DNA of 64,000 nucleotides. Source: Phaeodactylum tricornutum CCAP 1055/1 (lineage: Eukaryota > Bacillariophyta > Bacillariophyceae > Surirellales > Neidiaceae). Positions 12,001 to 20,567 of this stretch are shown piece by piece. A program made the translations under genes and the position numbers. Within the stretch, counting starts at the first letter, position 1. Every line of letters begins with the position of its first letter. The notes beneath the pieces are model-generated. The model did no database searches. It saw only the letters and a list, made by a program, of their open reading frames with translations, and was not told the origin of the DNA. The DNA lies in NCBI RefSeq assembly GCF_000150955.2, contig NC_011671.1:124001-188000 (forward strand). The letters are read 5' to 3'.

Positions 12001-13297
12001 AAAAGGCCAAGCGAGCTTGGTCGGCAAAGACATACCAGACACTGCAGAGCACGACGAAATTGACCAGAGTGAGGCGGACTTGACAGACAAAGGGCTCGAC
12101 TCCATTCAAGATCAAGCGGGCTTTGTGCTGGACGTAGCCCGATACACGGTATACCAAGGGCCGGAAGTAACGAAGGTATAGATACGCGAGGGCATCGTAG
12201 AATGCCAAAAATGGCAAGAGGAGGGCGTAGCCGCAGAGAGCAGCGGGGTGCGTGGCGGGAGAATCGGACGTCCGGTTTTGGGGCGAGTGGCGGTCCGCGT
12301 TGGGATCAATGGTGGGGCGTTGGGCGGCTTCGTCGGCCGCCTGTACGGCGCGGGGGTTCTGGAAGGGCACCAGATCGTCCCGTTCGGCCCGCAGGACCGA
12401 GTTGGTATCCGCGCGTTTGACGGTGTAGTAGGGCTGCATTTCGTCAAAGTGTATACTCTGGACGGTGGCCAGAACGAAGTGGTAGGGCCCTCGGAGTTCA
12501 GCGGGAGTAATCCCTTCGCCGGGTGGGAAGCCATGGGCGTTGACCAAGGTGGAGTGTGTGTGTGGTGCCGAGTTCCAGCGCAAGGGTAATTTATAGAGTA
12601 ATTGATCGTTGGGCTTGTACCGGTGACTGGTGACGTTGTTGTTGTCACGGGTGGAAAGTGCGTTGCTTCCGGAGGACCGAATGCTGTTGGAAAGAGACAA
12701 TCGGGAATGGGGTGTACTCGTCGGGCCGGCTGAATTCTTGGAATCCCAAGCACCGCCGTCCAAGGTAGCCGGTGTACTGTTCCAGCGGGATTGTCGCGCC
12801 AATTTCGACGCCAGCAGTCGCTGTCGGGTAGTGTTATTATTTTTGATGTTGTTGTTGTTCATTGTGGGGGTAGTGTCGGTGGGAGCGGATGCCGATCTCG
12901 GACGACGCCATCCCCAGCTCCTTTGGTTATGTTTGTTGCTGCTGTTGTTGTTGTTGCTACTGTTGTCGTTGCTGGAAGTTGTCGTACTGACCGGGACAGT
13001 GGGTGTGTTGGTCCGGGACCCTGTTGTTGTGCATGCGGTTGCCGCTGGTGCTTCTACCGCACGCACAACAACATCATTATCATCTTCGTGCGAGTCGAGA
13101 CTGATCCAGGATCGTCCGGAATGGACGGTGGGAAGTCCGCCGAGACTGGGACGTGGGGTTCCTCCTCCTCCGGAACGATTGCTGCCTTGCGAGCCGCCAC
13201 TACTTCTGCGTCCGGAGGGTGACGGAGAACGACTCGAACCCACACGCAATGATGACGACGACGTGGACGACGAGGCTATTCCTAAAGACGCCGACAT
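9083..13297 (-). CDS. Multi-pass membrane protein with degenerate class III cyclase domain
   Basis: This single-exon gene encodes 1404 residues. The first 230 or so are Ser/Asn-rich and disordered. About six or seven hydrophobic segments follow between residues 350 and 870, including a basic segment resembling a voltage-sensor helix (VVRLRVFGLVRHWRNMW). From about residue 985 comes a class III nucleotide cyclase fold: FGFAGIDGF near 992, CNKNLGSAFLMVF near 1042, and YLSPHVNMASRM near 1226 followed by KQYG. In stramenopile and ciliate relatives the first two motifs carry metal-binding aspartates (as in FADIVGF and NIGDAFL); here they are Gly and Ser. The late Asn and Arg are kept. The domain is therefore likely catalytically inactive or a regulatory partner, which is inference. 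A C-terminal helical, acidic tail of about 90 residues follows. Confidence 0.82.
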   Translation of the reverse strand: MSASLGIASSSTSSSSLRVGSSRSPSPSGRRSSGGSQGSNRSGGGGTPRPSLGGLPTVHSGRSWISLDSHEDDNDVVVRAVEAPAATACTTTGSRTNTPTVPVSTTTSSNDNSSNNNNSSNKHNQRSWGWRRPRSASAPTDTTPTMNNNNIKNNNTTRQRLLASKLARQSRWNSTPATLDGGAWDSKNSAGPTSTPHSRLSLSNSIRSSGSNALSTRDNNNVTSHRYKPNDQLLYKLPLRWNSAPHTHSTLVNAHGFPPGEGITPAELRGPYHFVLATVQSIHFDEMQPYYTVKRADTNSVLRAERDDLVPFQNPRAVQAADEAAQRPTIDPNADRHSPQNRTSDSPATHPAALCGYALLLPFLAFYDALAYLYLRYFRPLVYRVSGYVQHKARLILNGVEPFVCQVRLTLVNFVVLCSVWYVFADQARLAFFPPSSDVALAYVNASVWLVLVLELILEVFVRPDGYRDLLMAEKAYAPTTVRYIHGLHVLVETIALVLFIPEFYCLISSYRCDARIPVSFHHAAFQGVTGPTGLDAFYGRAYFAVVRLRVFGLVRHWRNMWIANTFLQASWKKSKAATTDDSPEPSARQTSISTTVTASSLRPSEVSSITTAAALLASSRHSEKSVDDTEGVGTLAKDNTSLTDASTIGTALMATNSYRALAILWFITGVFPLLWPMGSFYHNKVASSMTAQLQGTNVLVDESTPAGCAFLADSVRSWLAGLYAPDFALRPDAPYVVALGMEPSRCWNTTLYEWVCNDVTERAAVDADEELVQLYCDWWTAHQAGSSEAELADILGLREGSVQTYRLQELANQTLATGETAQTIYSVAACFDESFTIETAAFASLLLQLCLLVLVLGGLSVLRGDAEVLVLGPLRRMLKIVARYAKNPLIQPRVARQFVKTRRFVSSRGDDDENSDSSSDAGPRQIGDRGLALGSYETTQLITAVTKITDLLRKCWGVAGADIISTNLATREGALTEVFNPTVPGKSVYALFGFAGIDGFDHALRSLGGDVMILINDVAAVLHDEVFRWGLHDSGQCNKNLGSAFLMVFRIGLVKEVTKKLEQATDVVFNTATNKSSGIKRRKKNAVSSRNMSKTSGSTSRRTPLSRPFLSVASIPRVAAAKKAAYHFDRKAIQRSSSTKAMSLSLASLPGISTFTDRAVIGMLKSFAGIHRDGRIRNWNDDFRLGAGVGAFTVNMNFGMDAGWAVEGAVGSEYKIDATYLSPHVNMASRMMGASKQYGVSIMLSQAVQELMSDVARSKLRHLDTVTVKGSLLQQKIYTYDARYKGVDFFLHSRPEEQADIDAEVFSSHTWNTDPDLRAMRQHVTDEFIKAFNGGRKAFIAGDWTDAIVKLERANEIMMETALEEGYLEDELEEVQIQAGDDSKGAAEALKRETGDGPSNLLN

Positions 13298-14287
13298 GTA
13301 AGAAACCGGCGTGAACGAAAGTCGACGTCAAGGTAGGCGTAGCACCCCCCACCGTTTCTCCTTTTCCAACCGAAACAACTACCCTCGGAGACACAGTTCC
13401 AAACCCCACCCGCGTACGGACGACAAAGGGCGGAGGGCAAATGGATGTGGATCCCAGAGCCGACGTCGACTCTATCGATACCGTCCGGTGGATACGAGGG
13501 ATCGACTCTCTGGACGCTGTCGCTAACTGTGAAAGCTCCGGTTCGGTCCTTTGGCCGGGGGATCACTGTACGGAACGATGTGACCCCGCTCACAAGTCAC
13601 ATCCATAAAATCCCTGTCCGCATCGGTCGACTGTGACACTGTTGCCGGTACCTGCAATTCGCGCGTACGGAACAATCCTTTCGTAGGAGGGGTTGAACGA
13701 TGTCTGTCTTTGGGACTCGACTAGCTCTAGAGAGCAAAACAAACCCGGACACCACCTAGATAGGTAGTACAAAGGGACAAATGTACCTAGGTACTAAGTA
13801 GGTAGTTCCTTGGGGATTCCGGAGTGTCGATTCGATTCTCGACGACCAATTTGTCATTTTCGTTTCCGAAATCGCCGTCCACTGCTAGGGTTCCCGCAAA
13901 GGTAGGGTCAACATTGCACACGGGTGGTAACTCTGTTAATTAGCTAGCTAGGTAGAGGAACGACTCTGGGAGACGACGAACACGGCACGAGTGCCAAAAA
14001 AGGACAACACTCTACGACTACCGGAGCATTGCGTTGTGTTGAATTGGAGTAGGTTCACTGGCAACACACAGTCGCAGTAAACCGGCATCAGTTCCACACT
14101 GTATTCCTCCACTAAACGAGGACTCGTTCCTACCGTTCGACACGCTGGACAAGTGGTCGTCCTTGCCACAGGCAAACACTAGCATCGAACGCACTCCCGC
14201 ATCGATCCCTGCAACACGCATACCAAAATCAACACAATCAACACCCACCCCACCCATACTCGATCGCCTCACGATTCCCACCATTCC
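13298..14287. other. Intergenic region between divergent cyclase-like and RAD18-like genes
   Basis: This is 990 bases without a supportable gene. It holds several copies of the ACTGTGA word (near 13525 and 13630), short CTAGGTAG-type repeats between about 13755 and 13955, and pyrimidine/purine-skewed stretches. It is probably two promoters back to back. Confidence 0.4.
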
Positions 14288-16306
14288 ATGTCGGACACGG
14301 GTTGGACGTTCGCTGCGGCGGCGGACGCTTGCGACGACGAAGATGTCTGGACACAACCGCCGTTCACGCCCACCAATCCGTTGCACCGGGCGCTGCAGGC
14401 CTGGGACGCCAGTCTCCGCTGCGGCATTTGCCGGGAACTCTTCCGGATACCCACCTCCGTCGTGGCCTGTGGACACGTCTTTTGTGCCTGCTGTGTACGG
14501 GATTCCTTCCAAACACAACTCTACCGCACGCTCAAGAAGAGTGCCTCGTGTCCGCTCTGTCGGGATGGGAAAGTGGTAGAAAAGGATCCCAGCTTTGCCA
14601 AAACACTCCGACCCAATCCACTGCTCGAACAACTTGTACTCCAGTATCAATCTCTACGAAAACCACTCTACGATGCCCTTTGTCAGTCACTCGAAACGAC
14701 GGCACCCAGTGGGGGTGGTGGTAGTGTTGGTGACGATACCAACGGTAGTGGTGCTAGTGGTGTAAATAATAGGGAAGGGGGTTGTGGTGATGTTGGTGTA
14801 GTGGACAGTGACGGTAGTGTTGGTGTGGTGGGGAGTCGTGCGGTTTCTGCCACGAACGAAGGTGCCGTACACGCCAATACCCGGAGCAATACCGTTACAC
14901 GGAGCAATCATCATCATCAACCCTATCCAAACCCACACTCCGTCAACACTGACGACGACGAAACAACGGCACCAACCACCCAGGCTACTCCTCTACCACC
15001 ACCACCACTCGTGCCCCAACGCAGTCTCAATTATCACGGTCTCAAACGCAAGCGTTTACAGGAATTGTGTCAACAACAAGGACTCGACACCACCGGGACG
15101 GACGAAACTTTGAAAAACCGACACCGCGCCTATGTCGCCTTTCACAACGCCCACGTCGACTCCGTACAACCCTGGACCGCCGCAGAATTGATCCGCATTT
15201 TCAATCAACGGGAACGGGCCAAGGCGCGGGTTGCTCGACCGCGTTCGCTCATACCGCCCACCACCGACGCCCACGGTAACATTGCCTACGATCCCAAGCT
15301 CCGCGCCGGATTCGCCAAACTCGTGGCGCAAGCCAGAAAACAACAACAAGAGCAACAATGCCAGCATCGTGAAGAACAAAGCCAGCAGTCTTCGACGACA
15401 CCAATAACATCCTCCACCGAATTCGTAACGGAACCAACGCAACAGGCACCACAATCGACTGACCATCCCGTGACGGATGCTTCGGCACCGGTAATGGCAC
15501 CAACCCATGTACCTTCAATGGTAAATCCGTATCGCCAAGGTCACGGGACCACCCCGGCCGCTACGCGGAGCAACCCTCGTGCAACCACCCCCGGGTCCCA
15601 GTCGAGCGAGGAATCACGGCGGCGAACGACTACGCGTTCGACCAACCAGTATCGATCCCCTCTCCTTCACTCGGACCCGGTACCGAACGGGCCTCCCAAC
15701 GCCATGGCCGTTCTGTCTTCGGGTTCGGAAACGCCCTCCAACGTCAACCCGTACAAACAGAGAAATTGCTCGTCGCAGCCCGCAACAAGCACACCTTCCT
15801 CACACGAAACCAACTCCGACACCGTCAAATCTACGCTCTCCGCAAACCCCTCTAGGAGGCCGTCTCCAGTCGATGTCTTGGCCGATTGCAACACGAATGG
15901 GCATGCCAGCGACGACCACAACAACACGGTGCGACCCACTCTTCCACAGAGCCGCAAACGAACCCGACCGCACGGGAAGGTATCGCCGGCGACGTCGTCA
16001 CTACTCAACACGCGCAAAGGATACCGCCGGGACAGCGCGCAAGGATCGTGGACGTGCGGTAAGGTACGCGAATTTTTTTAATTAAGTCGCCCGGTTCATG
16101 ATCTACCACCGAAGTCGACGGATGGGATGATCTATCGTAGAGAATATACTGATCTCACACTGGATGTTGTGTTGTTGTCATTACAGTGCACTTTTTTCAA
16201 CCAAAAACACAAGTGGCGCACTTCGTGTTGTGAGATGTGTGCCACACCCCGTTCGGAAGCCACGGAACAATGCGTGGGCGAGGGACAACACGTGAACGTA
16301 GATTGA
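14288..16306 (+). CDS. RAD18: RAD18-like RING/SAP ubiquitin ligase with C-terminal NZF finger
   Basis: RAD18 with RAD6 monoubiquitylates PCNA at stalled replication forks. A RING-HC lies near residues 45-90 (CGICRELF, CGHVFCACC, CPLC), followed by PNPLLEQLVLQYQSLR as in RAD18. A SAP-type DNA-binding segment lies near 250-310 (LKRKRLQELCQQQGL, then KNRHRAYVAFHNAHVD and AAELIRIFNQRERAK), closely matching the RAD18 SAP neighbourhood. The long Ser/Thr/Gln-rich tail has two NPYR/KQ motifs. I propose a 123-bp intron (16064-16186). Splicing fuses GSWTCGK to CTFFNQKHKWRTS and CCEMCATPR, making a RanBP2/NZF-type zinc finger and a 631-residue protein. Retention would stop at 16081 and lose the finger. 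No UBZ4 finger is visible between RING and SAP, where animal RAD18 has one. Confidence 0.82.
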
Positions 16307-16382
16307 TGTCTATTTCTTCAAGCGGGGTCTAAGAACAGAGAATATAAACTAAGAATATCGGTAAACAGTACAGGTTTTACTT

Positions 16383-17408
16383 TTAGCGAGCCTTGCGTGC
16401 CTTTTTTGGAGGACCAGGGCGTTGTTTGCTTTCGTTACCACTGCCGTCTTCTTCAGAGGAGTCTTCCTGGTCCCAGTTCTTTTTGGGATTCATTAGATAG
16501 TCATCCTGCAATGCGTTCCATTGTGGTTTCTCCGCATCCGAGGCTGTGGTGCGTCGTGAATCAGGACCCCCCTTGGACGTTTTGGCCATATCGTCCTCTT
16601 TTTGGGCCGCCGCTTTGCTTTTAATCATGTCCAAGAATCCGTGCTTGGTCAGTTTCTTGACGGAGTCTTTCTTATTACTGATTTGACTAGACGGTGCTTC
16701 CGGTTCCACCACCTGGTGCTGATGTTGGGCGATAGCGTTGAACAGGGCCACCACTCCTCTGGTGGCCACTCGTCGATGCGAGCGTTCCTGTTCCAGCTCT
16801 TGTACCAGTGCAGCCCCAGCATTGTTGGAATCATCCACGTGCGACGTCGTGGCCACGGATAAGGGCACGTGGCAGGCTTGCAACGTGCGTTCCCGGTTCG
16901 CCCGTCGCTTTTCCTGGGCGGCCTTGACGGATTCTTTTTCCCGCGCCGCCTGGCGCTGGAGGGGTGTCGTCGTTTTGGCCAACACGACAGGTTTCGCACC
17001 CAATGTAGTCTTGGACGATCCCGGACCTTCATCGGTTCCGAGAATTCGGGACATGGCACTCGCCATGCCGGCGGATTTGGTCAAAATTGCGTCACCGTCG
17101 TCATCGTGCTCCGATTCGACTTTTGATTCTTCGTCCGCGCTGTACTCCTCCCGAGGTGGCACATTATCAATTTCGCGATCATTTGCAGGCTTTTTCGTAG
17201 TCGCGGTGGGACGGTTGCTTTGTAGCAAAAGGGACTCTTGCGCATGGATTGGGGATGTCGCATTGGGGACTCCGACCGAAACGTCGTCGTCTTCGGCAGC
17301 GCTTTCCTCGCTCGATCCCGCAAAGCGATCGAGCTGCTTCGCGTCCGCGACCGCTTGCTCCGCCTGGTTCTTTGGAGCGTGCTTGTTCTTGGTATGATGC
17401 CGTACCAT
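16383..17408 (-). CDS. RRP15: RRP15-like ribosomal RNA processing protein
   Basis: This 341-residue protein matches RRP15, a nucleolar factor for 27S pre-rRNA processing and 60S assembly. The diagnostic part is near residues 190-290: ERSHRRVATRGVVALFNAI, then KHGFLDMIKSK, equivalent to the RRP15 core (a basic ATRGVVKLFNAV-type helix and an F-L-x-x-L/I-K helix). The N-terminal half is acidic and disordered; the C-terminus is basic (KKARKAR). The start is the ATG at 17408 (MVRHHTKNKH). It is convergent with the RAD18-like gene, with 76 bp between stops. Confidence 0.8.
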   Translation of the reverse strand: MVRHHTKNKHAPKNQAEQAVADAKQLDRFAGSSEESAAEDDDVSVGVPNATSPIHAQESLLLQSNRPTATTKKPANDREIDNVPPREEYSADEESKVESEHDDDGDAILTKSAGMASAMSRILGTDEGPGSSKTTLGAKPVVLAKTTTPLQRQAAREKESVKAAQEKRRANRERTLQACHVPLSVATTSHVDDSNNAGAALVQELEQERSHRRVATRGVVALFNAIAQHQHQVVEPEAPSSQISNKKDSVKKLTKHGFLDMIKSKAAAQKEDDMAKTSKGGPDSRRTTASDAEKPQWNALQDDYLMNPKKNWDQEDSSEEDGSGNESKQRPGPPKKARKAR

Positions 17409-18054
17409 GGTAATGTCAGTGTCCGGCGTTGATCGGATGATCACACCCGTGAGAGTATGGGGGAGGGTAGTTTGGTGGACTGCTGGTGCGCCATCTGAAA
17501 TGTTGGATACCCGACATTTTCACAGTCCAAGAACAAATCGAAAAATGTATGTCAGTAAATCGATGGAGTGGGGAGCATTGGACCGGGTCAAGGTCAGACG
17601 CAAACACCTAACATACACAAATAAGAATGGGGTTACATTTCTCTGACTGTGAATCTAGCTAGAGTGATGTCGTATTCCGACCACGATTCCATTCCCCCGT
17701 AGATGTTGTGAAGATTTCGCTCCGCAAGAAATGCGGCAGAAGATTGGAAAAGGCGAATCAAAAGGAGGTTGCATTGTCATCCGTTCGATGTGGTCTTGTG
17801 GTCAAAACCGTATACGTTCTTCTCCATGTGGCGAGACAGGCTCTTTCTAGCGGTAGGCTGATTGGACTCGATTTTTTTTTATTGCTGTCGGGTTGCTTTG
17901 CAAAGCTACCCGGTATGCCTTTGCAGCTCCCACATTGGAGCAGCGAGGAATGTAAGCTCGTCAATTTTTCACCCGCACCAGGCCCGTGAACGGGGGCGCG
18001 CTCCTCGGACTGGATGCAGTTCTCCGTTGAAACGTACATGGAGACGGCGTTGTT
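17409..18054. other. Intergenic region left of the tandem duplication
   Basis: No gene is supported. The stretch has a TGACTGTGAAT word near 17645 and a T-run near 17870. A minus-strand open frame across 17758-18267 has no recognisable family. Downstream exons of the small minus-strand frame at 18083-18211 could lie here, but no convincing acceptor keeps a frame. Confidence 0.3.
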
Positions 18055-18082
18055 GTGAGATTGGAGAATCGACTCGCGTCGC

Positions 18083-18211
18083 TTACAATACGGCGGCAGA
18101 CAAAATAATGTCACGGCCAACCTTCTCGAGATTGGAGCGTTTGCATTGAAATTCCTGGTTGCGTACACACTTTCGCAAGATACGACGGTAGTAAAGGCCA
18201 TTGAAGCCCAT
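18083..18211 (-). CDS. Possible small exon or micro-ORF duplicated with the unit
   Basis: A 42-codon minus-strand frame (MGFNGLYYRRILRKC, then SNLEKVGRDIIL) lies in the best-conserved non-glycosyltransferase block. In copy 2 (about 20596-20724) the frame is kept; two of the changes are silent on this strand and two adjacent ones are not. A GTAAGCG donor overlaps its stop, so it may be the first exon of a longer gene cut by the duplication boundary at 18055. The opposite strand is also open here. I do not recognise a family. Confidence 0.25.
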   Translation of the reverse strand: MGFNGLYYRRILRKCVRNQEFQCKRSNLEKVGRDIILSAAVL

Positions 18212-18952
18212 GGCGCTAATGCAAAGGAGCCCAAGAGACGGGGCACAAAGGCGAAGTTACCAACCACCCCCCGCGCTCGGTCAAGATGGATGTGTATGAG
18301 CTTTAAACGACAGAATTAATTGCACAATCCAACTCTCTACATCGATGACTCAAGTTTTTGTGCATTTAATGGAAAATGATTGACACAGTTTGAGGGTCGT
18401 TTCTACTGCTAACGGACTTTTCACAATCAGAACAGACTCTCCATGCGTTCCTCTATCTTCTATCTTGTGTTGATGTCTGATCAATAAATAAAAGCTTTCC
18501 AACCAAACTGATTCTTGTCGCAATCCTGACGCAGATAGTGCTTCCTGCTGAAGGAAGATCCATTTGTAGCATTGTTTTGACTTGCAGTTAGGTTTCTGCG
18601 GATTTGAAAGCAAGCTTCTATTGATAGAAGCGCACCAACCGAAGTGATTCGCCACAAAATGCAAACCAACGATCTTTTAGATCCGATATATAGGGTCGTT
18701 TTGAATTCTAGGTATTTCATGCTCATTTTCAAACACCTAGAATCTCCGAATCGGAATAACACTACTGATAGAGCTAATTTATTCGAAAGAGAATAATTGA
18801 AAATATTCACAGTCGATGCCTGTAAAATTTGATAAATATCTGGAACCTATCGTAACGGATTCCACAAACTTCTGAAAACACATCGCACATTGCTGTTCAC
18901 AATGAGTTGGTATTTTGTTTGATGCGATCCGTCCCTCTCCACGATTCCTACC

Positions 18953-20406
18953 ATGACCACGATATGTGCTTGTTCGAGTATTTTCGTATTGGCCAGTATT
19001 GCTCTATCAAGTATCGGAATTCTTGTCAGTATGGACGTTGTCCGGAACATGCAGAGCTTTGAAGACGAAGCCTATCTTCTTCAAGGCTCTCTCTTCCTGG
19101 ACAAAAGGTCCTCTGACTACGGACAAAGCGATACCGGTATCCAAAAGACAGCATTCGAACTAGATACCAGAGTAGAGCAGTATCCAATACGGCGAGCCAG
19201 CTATGAAATTCCCGGCAGGAATTTCCAGAACCTTAGTGTAGCTCCTGAAACGTTCCGCAAGCCATTCTGGAGTAATTCTTCCAGTTTTGACATTGACGCC
19301 CCTACTATTCTAGTCCAGCTCGGCGGTGAATTGGCAAACCAACTGGGATATATTGCTAGAGCTTCTGGATTGGTTTGGTGGCTGGCGAGGGAATATGGTG
19401 TAAACGCCAACGTAGTTCTGAGACGGCAGGAGAGTACAACAACCAAATGGATCCGTGCTCGCACGGATGTAACTCGCTGTTTCCCTTATCTGAGAGACTT
19501 GAACTTTGAAGCCGGGTATACAGATGAGATAACACAAGAGATAAGTTTTCTGAAGGACCCTGCCCTTCAGAGCAATAGTACATCTGCGAGACTTATCGAG
19601 GCACGGAGGGAAGGGGAGTACGATGAAACGCTCCAGTCATTTTTGAGTCTGTATGCACAAAACCACACCAATATGGGAAAGAGGAATGGTTACGTCAATA
19701 AACCTATTCTGGTAAGCAAAAAAATGAGCGGCAAAGACCTCATTGTGGACAAGTACTACGAAGATATTCGCAGAATATACCACTTTGACGAAAGCTGCTG
19801 TGTCGATGTACCCGATGCGGATGAATCTATTTTCGTAAGTAATTTTACTATTAACGGATCGCCAAACAGTCAGCGAGAAGCCTTTGACAGGTTTCGAATA
19901 ATTTCTTATTGACTGTTGTGTCCTTGCGTCAACAGCACTTTCGCAACTTTGTAAGCGAAGATTCTCGACTTGGAAATGACGTAACATGCAAAGAGCTAGC
20001 TCCAGACCAAGTGGCGAACGAGCTATTTGCGCATCTCAATCCTGGAGACAAAGTAGCCATTACTTCACGCTACCCCGATGACTTTCGAACACGAATGATT
20101 GTGGAAGCGTTCGAGAAGCGCAATATTCGAGTTCGAGTTGTAGGGCCAAGGTCTGGGGTTGCGGACTTTTGCTTCTTGATGCATGCACAGAAAGAGCTGG
20201 TTGGAACTGCCAAGTCCTCGTTTTTGATTTGGGCTGGCCTTCTTGGAAACGCTACGAAAGTACGAGCGTACACTGTCAACACGTCAGGCGAGCAGGGCAC
20301 GTTCAACCGCTACAAATACACCCATCCGGAGCTTAAATCCCGTTTTCGTTTTGAGCTCTACGCCGCGAATATTTCTGTCTCCGACTTGGTGCTGCCAAAG
20401 ATGTAA
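18953..20406 (+). CDS. Diatom glycosyltransferase-like type II membrane protein, tandem copy A
   Basis: The protein is 450 residues from two exons (18953-19834 and 19936-20406; intron 101 bp, GTAAGT...CAACAG). The N-terminus has a single membrane anchor (IFVLASIALSSIGILVSM). The luminal part has LVQLGGELANQLGYIARASG, then VVLRRQES, an ESCCVDV dicysteine, and after splicing DESIF-HFRNF. The C-terminal domain has GDKVAITSRYPDD and DFCFLMHAQKELVGTAKSSF followed by WAGLLGN. This layout recalls fucosyltransferase-like families with a LGGxLGNxL donor-side loop and is common in diatom genomes; enzymatic activity is inference. Several N-x-S/T sequons fit a secretory route. The downstream exon is out of reach without splicing, which supports the intron. 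The start is the first ATG before the anchor. Confidence 0.8.
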
Positions 20407-20567
20407 AATACTCCTTGACTAATATTCTCAGACTGACGGGAATGATAGAAATATACTTGTTGCTAAGATTGTGGGCTTCTGATTGGTGATGGATTCCAAA
20501 TCTATTGTGTCATTCTTTTGTCGGTGACCCTCTTTAATGCCATAGTGGCTGCGTGTTTCTATCTTGT

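Larger units (their letters stand above)
18055..20567 (+). repeat. Tandem duplication unit, copy 1 (2,513 bp)
   Basis: The sequence from GTGAGATTGGAGAATCG at 18055 recurs at 20568. The start codons of the two glycosyltransferase-like genes (18953 and 21466) are separated by the same 2,513 bp, so this is a direct tandem repeat. Blocks of near identity (18055-18510 and most exon sequence) alternate with clearly diverged blocks (about 18530-18900 and the intron). Confidence 0.85.

Noticed and set aside
12200-13301. Long plus-strand frames opposite the cyclase-like gene
   Set aside because: They mirror Ser/Asn/Gly-rich codons of the real gene (runs of Leu/Val/Cys) and have no domain-like pattern.
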